Shown one piece after another: positions 15,965-22,073 of a DNA stretch of 27,077 nt. The translations under genes were made by a program, and so were the position numbers. Within the stretch, counting starts at the first letter, position 1. Each line of letters begins with the position of its first letter. The stretch is from positions 1-27,077 of the forward strand of contig SFEA01000033.1 of assembly GCA_004557385.1 (NCBI GenBank), in the 5' to 3' direction. This DNA is from Bacteroidales bacterium. GTDB taxonomy: Bacteria; Bacteroidota; Bacteroidia; Bacteroidales; Muribaculaceae. Below the pieces are notes generated by a model. It was not told where the DNA came from, ran no database searches, and saw nothing but the letters and a program-made list of their open reading frames with translations.

Positions 15965-16701
15965 CAGCCTATCACGTCGTTTAGCAAGCAGCCTTCGAGT
16001 TTTTTCGACATCTTGCGCCAATCCTTGCTTTGCAAATACTCCATAATAGCGTCAGCATGCTCCATATTGTGCATATCGCTGCCCAGAAAATCGCAAAAGC
16101 CATTGTTAACAAGCCACTCGGCACTCGCCATTGCACCTGTTCCAAAATAGCCGCTAAGCGATAACAAGTTCACCTGAAACTTCACGCCTGCGTTGTGCAG
16201 CGTGCGATAACGGTCGTGACGATAGCCATAATAATGATATCGCTCGGGATGTGCCATCAACGGCAAAAAGCCTTTTAGCTGAATGTCGAACATCAAATCG
16301 TCAATCATCATCAGCTCCTGCTGAAAGCTGTTTTCTAATAGCAAGTGATTGCCGGGCAGCGGCAACAGCTGATTGGCGTCGCGCTGCTTCATCCAATACT
16401 CGTCGAGCCTATATTCCGCCGAGCAATGCATTTCAAGGTCTAAACCCTCCTCAGCCACAGCAGCTTTCAGCGTTTCGAAAGCCGCAGTGAGCGTTTCTGG
16501 CGTATTCTCAAAGGTGGTTGATGTGACGTGCGAAGTGAAAAAAATGCGCGAAATGCCTATCTCCATCTCTCTACGGATTAGTGCTAACGAATCTTCTACC
16601 GTTTGTGCACCATGGTCGACTCCCGGAAGCAAATGGCAATGTACATCGGTGCGATAAGGCAACGTGATTATTTTTTGTTTTTTTCGAAAAAGCCCAAACA
16701 T
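15964..16701 (-). CDS. PHP-type tyrosine-protein phosphatase, CpsB/CapC/YwqE-like
   Basis: 245 residues. Metal-binding PHP motifs are intact: TDVHCHLLPGVDHG (residues 18-31), FTSHVTSTTF, SAEYRLDEYW, MAHPERYHYYGY and FLGSDMHNMEH. These match the Mn-dependent tyrosine phosphatases that dephosphorylate bacterial tyrosine kinases (Wzc/CpsD type) governing capsule or exopolysaccharide export. No kinase or polysaccharide export gene is in the window, so here it is apart from its usual partners. The start at 16701 puts the catalytic core 18 residues in, normal for the family. The stop overlaps the next gene's ATG (TGATG). Confidence 0.88.
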   Translation of the reverse strand: MFGLFRKKQKIITLPYRTDVHCHLLPGVDHGAQTVEDSLALIRREMEIGISRIFFTSHVTSTTFENTPETLTAAFETLKAAVAEEGLDLEMHCSAEYRLDEYWMKQRDANQLLPLPGNHLLLENSFQQELMMIDDLMFDIQLKGFLPLMAHPERYHYYGYRHDRYRTLHNAGVKFQVNLLSLSGYFGTGAMASAEWLVNNGFCDFLGSDMHNMEHADAIMEYLQSKDWRKMSKKLEGCLLNDVIG

Positions 16702-16755
16702 ATACCCAATAAATCAATTTTTTACTACTTCAAAGGCCCTGTTGCCTTATCCTTG

Positions 16756-16785
16756 CAAAGTTACAAAATATCTATAATAAACAAA
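16756..16785 (-). promoter_or_regulatory. Promoter candidate for the phosphatase / barrel protein pair
   Basis: Minus strand: TTTG (16785-16782), 18-bp spacer, TAACTTTG (16763-16756). The predicted start is near 16749, about 48 nt before the ATG at 16701. Confidence 0.45.
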
Positions 16786-16945
16786 CAACTTGCCATAATA
16801 AAAAATTCACCGCCGCAAAACAAAAGTATAACCCATGACAGTCATTCAACCGTAACCTACCGAAGCAGCAGAATTTAACATTTATTTAACGAAATATTTC
16901 CGTAATTAAACATCGTTTATACATACAATTTCTAACATTAATTGT

Positions 16946-16953
16946 TATCTTTG
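16946..16953 (+). promoter_or_regulatory. -7 box for the OadA-like gene
   Basis: TATCTTTG, the same octamer as at nqrA, 74 nt before the start codon. No TTTG lies at the usual distance upstream. The predicted transcript start is near 16960. Confidence 0.45.
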
Positions 16954-16979
16954 CAGTGAAATAGACATAATTGACACAA

Positions 16980-17021
16980 ATGGGTGTTAAAAATTATGAG
17001 TTAAAAATTTTAACAGGATAA
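16980..17021 (+). CDS. Possible 13-residue upstream ORF in the OadA-like gene leader
   Basis: ATG at 16980 to TAA at 17019-17021, peptide MGVKNYELKILTG. It fills most of the predicted leader and stops 6 nt before the ATG at 17028, close enough for ribosomes to reinitiate. It may be chance in an AT-rich leader; conservation would decide. Confidence 0.25.
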   Translation: MGVKNYELKILTG

Positions 17022-17027
17022 AAAAAT

Positions 17028-19628
17028 ATGAGGACATTAAAAATCAGAGATTTGACCCTTCGCGATGGTCAACAATCATTATTTGCAACCCGTCTTCCGC
17101 AGTCGAGCATCGATGCTCTGCTTCCGCACTACATCAACGCCGGATTCTATGCTATGGAAGTTTGGGGCGGTGCAGTACCCGACTCTGTTATGCGTTACCT
17201 CGACGAATCGCCATGGTATCGCCTGAAGTCAATTAGCGACAAAATCAATGGCGACAAGCACCGTTCATACCTCACTGCCCTTTCTCGCGGCCGTAACCTC
17301 TTCGGCTACGCACCTTATCCAACAAACGTAATCGAAGGTTTCTATGTTGAAGCAATCAAGAACGGACTTGGAATCATGCGCATCTTTGATGCCTTGAACG
17401 ATCTCGACAACGTTAAGGAATCGGTGGAAATCATCAACAAACTTGGCGGCATACCCGACGGCGCTGTTTGCTACACCGTCGACCCCAAGGATGACAACGC
17501 CGATGCAAAGAAAATCTTCACCGACGAATATTTTGTTGAAAAAGCCAAAGGATACGAAAAACTTGGTGCAAAAATCATAACCATAAAGGATATGGCAGGA
17601 CTTGTCAACCCTGCACGCATTGCCACCCTTATGCCTAAGCTCAAAGCTGCCATCAACGTGCCTATCGACTTCCACACTCACTGTACACCAGGCTACGGCT
17701 TGGCATCGTGCGTGATGGCTATGATGAACGGCGTGGACATTCTCGACACCAACATCTGGTGGTTTGCCGAAGGTTCTGCCGCTCCTGCAATCGAACTCAT
17801 CTACATCTTTGCCAAGAAGATGGGCATCGAGCTTGAATGTAACATGGAAGCTGTTGGCAACATACGCAAAGAGCTTTACAATGCTCGCAAGGGCTTGGCT
17901 GCTGTCGACCTCCACAAGGACAATTTCCCAAAAGAATTCGACCCACTGAACGACGTGCTTCCTGCCGAAATCGACGCCTTGTTCGACAAAGCCATCGAAG
18001 CCGGCAAAGCTGTTGATGAAGAAGCAATGCTCGAAGCTTGCCACGGCATAGAAAAATATTTCGGTTTCCCGAAACCCAACGAAATCGTTAAGCACGCCGA
18101 AGTTCCTGGCGGTATGTACAGCAACATGGTGGCTAACTTGCGCGCACTCGGCGCCGAGGACATGCTCGAAGAAGCCATGAAGCTCATTCCAAAGGTTCGT
18201 CGCGACGCCGGCTTGGTGCCTCTGGTTACTCCAACAAGCCAAATCGTGGGCGCTCAAGCAGTGAACGTGGCTGTCGACCGCAAAAACGGCAAAGCCGACT
18301 ACACAAACAAGTCGAACCAATTCATCGACCTTGTTTTGGGCAAATACGGCAAGACTCCGGTGCCGGTTGTACCTGAATTCCGCGCTCAAATTTGCGGAAC
18401 TACCGTTGAAACTCCTTACGACGTAAATTCTTATAAAGACCCCGAAAATCCAACGCTTGCCGAATATGGCAACGTGAAGTTGGCTAAGGACAACATGGAA
18501 TTCCTTCTGCTCCAGCTCCTTCCACTCCCGGCAAAGAAATTCCTCACAAACCGTCGTGCCGAAGAATACGCTGCCATGCAGCAAAATGCCCCTGCCGCTG
18601 CAACCGCAGCTGCACAAGTCGACGAAGACGCACCTGTAACCGGTCCTACACTCAACGCTCCTATGGGCGGCACAGTGATTGAACTGCTGGTTAAGCCGGG
18701 CGACGTTATCACCAAGGGGCAACCTGTGATGGTTTACGAAGCCATGAAGATGCAGAACAACATCGAATCGGAAATGGCTGGCACAGTAAAGCGTGTATTG
18801 GTTAAGCCGGGTCAAGTGATTGCCACCGACCAACCTCTCATCGAATTCGAAGAAAAGAAAGCTGCCGAGCCCGAAGCTGCTGCAAGCACCGCTGCCGGTC
18901 CTACACTATACGCTCCTATGGGTGGAACAGTAATCGAGCTGCTGGTTAAGCCGGGCGACGTCATCACCAAGGGTCAACCAGTGATGATTTACGAAGCTAT
19001 GAAGATGCAAAATAACATCGAATCGGAAATTGCTGGCAAGGTACGCCGCATCTTGGTTAAGCCGGGCGAAACCATTGCCACCGACCAACCTCTCATCGAA
19101 TTCGAGGACGAAAACGCGCCTGCAGCAGCTGAATGCGACGACAACGGCGCTGCCGGACCTACTCTAAACGCTCCTATGGGCGGAACAGTAATCGAGCTGC
19201 TGGTTAAGCCGGGCGACGTCATCACCAAGGGTCAACCAGTGATGATTTACGAAGCTATGAAGATGCAAAACAACATCGAATCGGAAATGGCTGGCAAGGT
19301 ACGCCGCATCTTGGTTAAGCCGGGCGAAACCATCGCCACCGACCAACCTCTCATCGAATTCGAGAACGAAAACGCGCCTGCAGCAGCTGAATGCGACGAC
19401 AACGGCGCTGCCGGTCCTACACTCGAAGCTCCAATGGGCGGAACAATCATCGAAATTCTGGTTAAGCCGGGCGACCAAGTGAAGAAAGGTCAAGAAGTGA
19501 TTGTTTACGAAGCAATGAAGATGCAGAACAACATCGAATCGGAAATCGAAGGCATCGTCAAGAAGGTGCTCGTGAACGAAGGCGACGTTATTTCTGCAAA
19601 CCAACCGCTCATCGAGTTTAAGAAGTAA
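17028..19628 (+). CDS. oadA: OadA/PycB-type carboxyltransferase with four tandem biotinyl domains
   Basis: 866 residues, against about 600 for the usual family member. Residues about 1-300 are the HMGL-like TIM barrel: LTLRDGQQS (Asp13), IKDMAG with carboxylated Lys187, and metal ligands DFHTHC (His216, His218); the 29-residue Lys-His spacing matches my recollection of oxaloacetate decarboxylase alpha. Residues about 300-520 are the conserved PYC_OADA domain. Then come four biotinyl domains starting at residues 539, 624, 710 and 796, each with APMGGT, YEAMKMQNNIESE and a closing PLIEF; the biotin-acceptor lysines are Lys574, 659, 745 and 831, all intact. Ala/Glu/Asp-rich linkers of about 15-19 residues separate them. 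Reaction: carboxyl transfer between biotin and pyruvate/oxaloacetate. No biotin carboxylase, OadB or OadG gene lies beside it, so decarboxylase, transcarboxylase or pyruvate carboxylase B function cannot be told apart. Confidence 0.9.
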   Translation: MRTLKIRDLTLRDGQQSLFATRLPQSSIDALLPHYINAGFYAMEVWGGAVPDSVMRYLDESPWYRLKSISDKINGDKHRSYLTALSRGRNLFGYAPYPTNVIEGFYVEAIKNGLGIMRIFDALNDLDNVKESVEIINKLGGIPDGAVCYTVDPKDDNADAKKIFTDEYFVEKAKGYEKLGAKIITIKDMAGLVNPARIATLMPKLKAAINVPIDFHTHCTPGYGLASCVMAMMNGVDILDTNIWWFAEGSAAPAIELIYIFAKKMGIELECNMEAVGNIRKELYNARKGLAAVDLHKDNFPKEFDPLNDVLPAEIDALFDKAIEAGKAVDEEAMLEACHGIEKYFGFPKPNEIVKHAEVPGGMYSNMVANLRALGAEDMLEEAMKLIPKVRRDAGLVPLVTPTSQIVGAQAVNVAVDRKNGKADYTNKSNQFIDLVLGKYGKTPVPVVPEFRAQICGTTVETPYDVNSYKDPENPTLAEYGNVKLAKDNMEFLLLQLLPLPAKKFLTNRRAEEYAAMQQNAPAAATAAAQVDEDAPVTGPTLNAPMGGTVIELLVKPGDVITKGQPVMVYEAMKMQNNIESEMAGTVKRVLVKPGQVIATDQPLIEFEEKKAAEPEAAASTAAGPTLYAPMGGTVIELLVKPGDVITKGQPVMIYEAMKMQNNIESEIAGKVRRILVKPGETIATDQPLIEFEDENAPAAAECDDNGAAGPTLNAPMGGTVIELLVKPGDVITKGQPVMIYEAMKMQNNIESEMAGKVRRILVKPGETIATDQPLIEFENENAPAAAECDDNGAAGPTLEAPMGGTIIEILVKPGDQVKKGQEVIVYEAMKMQNNIESEIEGIVKKVLVNEGDVISANQPLIEFKK
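18642..19628 (+). repeat. Four tandem biotinyl-domain repeats of 255-258 nt
   Basis: Units begin at 18642, 18897, 19155 and 19413 (steps of 255, 258 and 258 nt, all in frame). Units 2 and 3 with their linkers differ at about eight positions of 258 by eye; unit 1 is visibly more different and unit 4 the most divergent. The linkers after units 2 and 3 (ENAPAAAECDDNGAA) are the same, while the one after unit 1 differs, so the last duplication copied a unit plus linker. Confidence 0.95.
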
Positions 19629-19634
19629 CATCTC

Positions 19635-19700
19635 ATTTGTCACCGCTACCGGGCTTCGCGCAATGCGAGCCACTTACGGCATGCAACACGGCGACAAATG
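19635..19700 (+). other. Nested hairpin in the 3' untranslated region of the OadA-like gene
   Basis: Outer arms CATTTGTCACCG (19635-19646) and CGGCGACAAATG (19689-19700) pair over 12 positions with one mismatch. Inside, GGC-TTCGC / GCGA-GCC (about 19653-19672) can form a second stem. There is no T-tract, so it is not the terminator, which follows at 19716. Confidence 0.4.
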
Positions 19701-19715
19701 CATCTAACACTACAA

Positions 19716-19758
19716 ATATTTTGGCTAAAGGGCTTTGCTTTTAGCCAAAATATTTTGT
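19716..19758 (+). terminator. Rho-independent terminator after the OadA-like gene
   Basis: Perfect 14-bp stem ATATTTTGGCTAAA (19716-19729) / TTTAGCCAAAATAT (19740-19753) with a 10-nt loop, then TTTGTTATTAG. The tail TTTG is also the -33 box of the rpmE2 promoter. Confidence 0.75.
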
Positions 19759-19784
19759 TATTAGCAAAATTGTTAGTAAATTTG
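19754..19784 (+). promoter_or_regulatory. rpmE2 promoter
   Basis: TTTG (19754-19757), 19-bp spacer, TAAATTTG (19777-19784): full consensus match. The expected start is near 19790, giving a leader of about 68 nt. Confidence 0.6.
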
Positions 19785-19785
19785 C
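19764..19785. promoter_or_regulatory. Dyad overlapping the rpmE2 -7 box, possible operator
   Basis: GCAAAATT-GTTAGT-AAATTTGC: 8-nt arms matching at 7 of 8 positions around a 6-nt centre, covering the spacer and the -7 box where a repressor would block transcription. Type B L31 genes are often controlled by the zinc regulator Zur in other bacteria; whether this site is for Zur is speculation. Confidence 0.3.
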
Positions 19786-19857
19786 ACGCCATTACGAATG
19801 AAGCGTCCTACCAAACGCTAATTTTTTTGATTAATAAATTAAACAACAATAAAAAAA

Positions 19858-20112
19858 ATGAAAAAAGGTATTCATCCAGAGAACTACCGTGAAGTGGTGT
19901 TCAAAGATATGTCGAACGAAGAAACTTTCATCACACGTTCAACCGTAGCCTCTAAAGAGACTATCGAAATCGACGGTGTAACGTACCCATTGGTTAAGCT
20001 TGAAATCACAAGTTCTTCACACCCATTCTTCACCGGCAAGCAAAAACTTGTCGACACTGCTGGTCGCGTTGATAAGTTCATGAGCCGCTACGGCAACCGC
20101 AAGAAAAAGTAA
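19858..20112 (+). CDS. rpmE2: 50S ribosomal protein L31 type B
   Basis: 84 residues, typical for the type B form. MKKGIHPENYREVVFKDMS at the start and SSSHPFFTGKQKLVDTAGRV with FMSRYGNRKK at the end are L31 signatures. There is no cysteine at all, so it is the zinc-free (C-minus) form that replaces zinc-binding L31 in zinc shortage; some Bacteroidales have only this form. It has its own promoter and a bidirectional terminator downstream. Confidence 0.97.
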   Translation: MKKGIHPENYREVVFKDMSNEETFITRSTVASKETIEIDGVTYPLVKLEITSSSHPFFTGKQKLVDTAGRVDKFMSRYGNRKKK

Positions 20113-20150
20113 ATCTGTGCGGAGCACCTTTATTTTTTGATTAACGAAAT

Positions 20151-20189
20151 AAAAAAGCGTTTTCCACTATCGGAGAACGCTTTTTTATT
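20151..20189. terminator. Bidirectional terminator between rpmE2 and the membrane protein gene
   Basis: AAAAAAGCGTTTTCC (20151-20165) pairs with GGAGAACGCTTTTTT (20172-20186), one U-G wobble, 6-nt loop. T-runs on both strands make it usable for the plus-strand rpmE2 and the minus-strand gene ending at 20221. Confidence 0.8.
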
Positions 20190-20220
20190 ATGTCCATACC
20201 AATGCCGGTGCACCACGCGC

Positions 20221-20838
20221 CTATTGCTGGTCGTCGCTCACCTGAATGGCTGATACATCGGTTGTCGATGCTGCAGCTTTGGCAGCTTCCTCGGCACGCA
20301 TCTTGGCAGCCGCGCGCTCGGCAAAAGCCAGCAGCACACTCATCATCGCAAGCGCCATGAGCGAGATGCCAGTGGTTACGAACATTATTGCCTGGCTGCT
20401 GATGGGCAATACGAGCGCCACGAGCCCCGAAACAGTCACCGCACACGGCAGCACATAATACCAGCTTGGCACAATCACCCTGCCGCGTGCAAATGTCAGA
20501 TAGAACACATAATACAAGCCGCCCACAATCAGCAAAACGGCAAACAGATACTTCAGCAACGGCACAAACAATGCCGCCTTGAGCACTATCACCACACCGA
20601 AACTCAAACCGCCAATCACCGGAAGCAAATTGTAGCGTGGATTGTATCGCGAATCGTCGGGCGCCACATTCACAAAAAACAGCATTATCAACGAAAACAG
20701 CGATGGCGCCAGAAACAGCACGCCCAGCGCTATGGCAATCATCTCAGCCATCCGCTCGTCGCCCGAAAATGCCACAAGCACCACTCCGAGTGCCAACATA
20801 ATGACATTGGTGAGCACCAATGTTACTTTACTTTTCAT
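20221..20838 (-). CDS. Six-helix inner-membrane protein, function unknown
   Basis: 205 residues. Six hydrophobic segments at about 5-24, 31-56, 71-93, 94-116, 124-146 and 148-169, then a cytoplasmic-looking Ala/Glu/Lys tail (AERAAAKMRAEEAAKAAA, about 170-205). Three pairs of helices with short turns resemble HdeD/DUF308-type membrane proteins in layout, but I see no signature that fixes the family. Monocistronic between a shared terminator and a divergent lipid kinase gene. Confidence 0.75.
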   Translation of the reverse strand: MKSKVTLVLTNVIMLALGVVLVAFSGDERMAEMIAIALGVLFLAPSLFSLIMLFFVNVAPDDSRYNPRYNLLPVIGGLSFGVVIVLKAALFVPLLKYLFAVLLIVGGLYYVFYLTFARGRVIVPSWYYVLPCAVTVSGLVALVLPISSQAIMFVTTGISLMALAMMSVLLAFAERAAAKMRAEEAAKAAASTTDVSAIQVSDDQQ

Positions 20839-20891
20839 CTACATTAAATATTAATAAATCGTCACTTAGTTTATTATTCCATAAAATTAGT

Positions 20892-20899
20892 CAAAATTA
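20892..20899 (-). promoter_or_regulatory. -7 box for the six-helix membrane protein gene
   Basis: TAATTTTG on the minus strand, 54 nt upstream of the ATG at 20838; no clear TTTG partner upstream. Confidence 0.35.
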
Positions 20900-20931
20900 C
20901 TCATAATAGCACGCATTTAGCATTTTTTTTG

Positions 20932-20939
20932 TAGATTTG
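20932..20939 (+). promoter_or_regulatory. -7 box for the lipid kinase gene
   Basis: TAGATTTG ends 18 nt before the ATG at 20958, so the leader would be only about 12 nt. It is divergent from and close to the -7 box at 20892-20899; no TTTG partner is seen. Confidence 0.35.
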
Positions 20940-20957
20940 TATAAGTAATGCACATCT

Positions 20958-21926
20958 ATGGAAACAGGCAAGAAAAAACTTTTGATTATCATCAACCCCA
21001 TCTCAGGGTCGGCACACCGCGAATATATGCCCGAAATAGTCGACAACAGCATCGACGCGGAGCAGTACACGCATGTGGTGCGCTTCACCCAAGGACCGGG
21101 GCATGCCACTCAATTAGCCAAAGCGGCAATTGAACAGGGTTTCTATGGAGTGATTGCCATAGGCGGCGACGGCACCATCAACGAAACGGCGTCGGCGCTA
21201 ATCAATTCCAACGTGGCTCTCGGCATCGTGCCATGCGGCTCAGGCAACGGGCTTGCACGCCACCTCACCATCCCCATCGTGCCCGAGCGTGCACTAAAGC
21301 TAATCAACGACAACCACATAGAAGCCCTCGACTACTGCACGGTGAACGACGTGCCTTTCTTCTGCACCTGTGGTGTAGGGTTCGACGCCGCCGTGAGCGA
21401 AAAATTCTCACAAGCCAAAAAACGCGGACCGCTGAGCTATGCAAAAAATGCCATTCTCGAATATCTCACCTATCGCAGCGAGGAATATGTGATTAAAACA
21501 CCCGAAAGCGAAACCACCGAACACGCCTTTGTGATTGCTTGCGGCAACGCTTCGCAATATGGCAATAACGCCTTCATAGCACCCAAAGCCAGCATGCAGG
21601 ACGGCATGATTGACGTCACCGTGATTCACCCGTTCAAGCCAATCGAAACCCCGCTTATCGGACTGCAGCTATTCACCAAGCAAATCGACAAAAACACCAA
21701 CATACACTGTTTCCGCACCAAAGAGCTTTCCATCTTCCGCCCCAAAGCCGCCGTGATGCACATCGATGGCGAACCACGCATGATGGATGCCAACCTCAAC
21801 ATCAAGTGCCACAAAGCAGGAATCAAAGTATTCACGCCCACCACCTCCACCCGTTCGCTGCTCGAGCCTATCGAAAACGGCTTCTACGACTTCATTAATG
21901 CCATCCGTGCCGAGCTTGAAATCTAA
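20958..21926 (+). CDS. Diacylglycerol/lipid kinase family protein (YegS/DgkB-like)
   Basis: 322 residues, usual family length. The N-terminal catalytic domain starts KKLLIIINPISGSAHRE (6-22) and has the nucleotide loop AIGGDGTINETASAL (residues 67-81) and VPCGSGNGLARHL. The C-terminal beta-sandwich holds the CGVGFDAAVSEKF and the MQDGMIDVTVIHPF motifs, ending with MHIDGEPRM. It phosphorylates a lipid hydroxyl (diacylglycerol, sphingosine-like base or similar) at the inner membrane; Bacteroidales make sphingolipids, so a sphingoid substrate cannot be excluded. The ATG at 20958 is the better of two nearby starts. Confidence 0.9.
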   Translation: METGKKKLLIIINPISGSAHREYMPEIVDNSIDAEQYTHVVRFTQGPGHATQLAKAAIEQGFYGVIAIGGDGTINETASALINSNVALGIVPCGSGNGLARHLTIPIVPERALKLINDNHIEALDYCTVNDVPFFCTCGVGFDAAVSEKFSQAKKRGPLSYAKNAILEYLTYRSEEYVIKTPESETTEHAFVIACGNASQYGNNAFIAPKASMQDGMIDVTVIHPFKPIETPLIGLQLFTKQIDKNTNIHCFRTKELSIFRPKAAVMHIDGEPRMMDANLNIKCHKAGIKVFTPTTSTRSLLEPIENGFYDFINAIRAELEI

Positions 21927-21980
21927 CTTTTTATCACACATCCGACAATTTTCAAACATTTGGCACAAAAAGTCAATATT

Positions 21981-22014
21981 TTGTTGCATATCCTAAAATT
22001 TATCCGTAAATTCG
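21981..22014 (+). promoter_or_regulatory. Promoter candidate for the glycogen operon
   Basis: TTGTTG (21981-21986), 20-bp spacer, TAAATTCG (22007-22014), one mismatch to TAnnTTTG. The predicted leader is about 53 nt. Confidence 0.4.
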
Positions 22015-22073
22015 CTTTAAGCTTAACTGCGAAAAATTAACTACATTCTTTACAACCAAAAAAACACGCTCTT

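Larger units (their letters stand above)
16702..17027. other. 326-nt divergent intergenic region between the phosphatase and the OadA-like gene
   Basis: Holds a minus-strand promoter candidate (16756-16785), a plus-strand -7 box (16946-16953) and a 13-residue upstream ORF (16980-17021). GTTAAAAATT occurs twice (16986-16995 and 17000-17009), and GTTAAAAATTTTAAC (17000-17014) is nearly palindromic. The middle part (16800-16930) is AT-rich with nothing recognised. Confidence 0.6.

Noticed and set aside
17265..18833. 522-codon open frame on the minus strand
   Set aside because: Lies wholly antisense to the well-supported OadA-like gene; its Val/His/Phe-rich translation is the codon-bias shadow of that gene and has no recognisable domain.
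18642..19628. Whether the repeated biotinyl units are purely an assembly artefact
   Set aside because: Units 1 and 4 differ clearly from units 2 and 3 and from each other, the frame is kept throughout and the linkers differ, so a simple assembly duplication cannot explain the whole array. Only the 2/3 pair remains open to that doubt.
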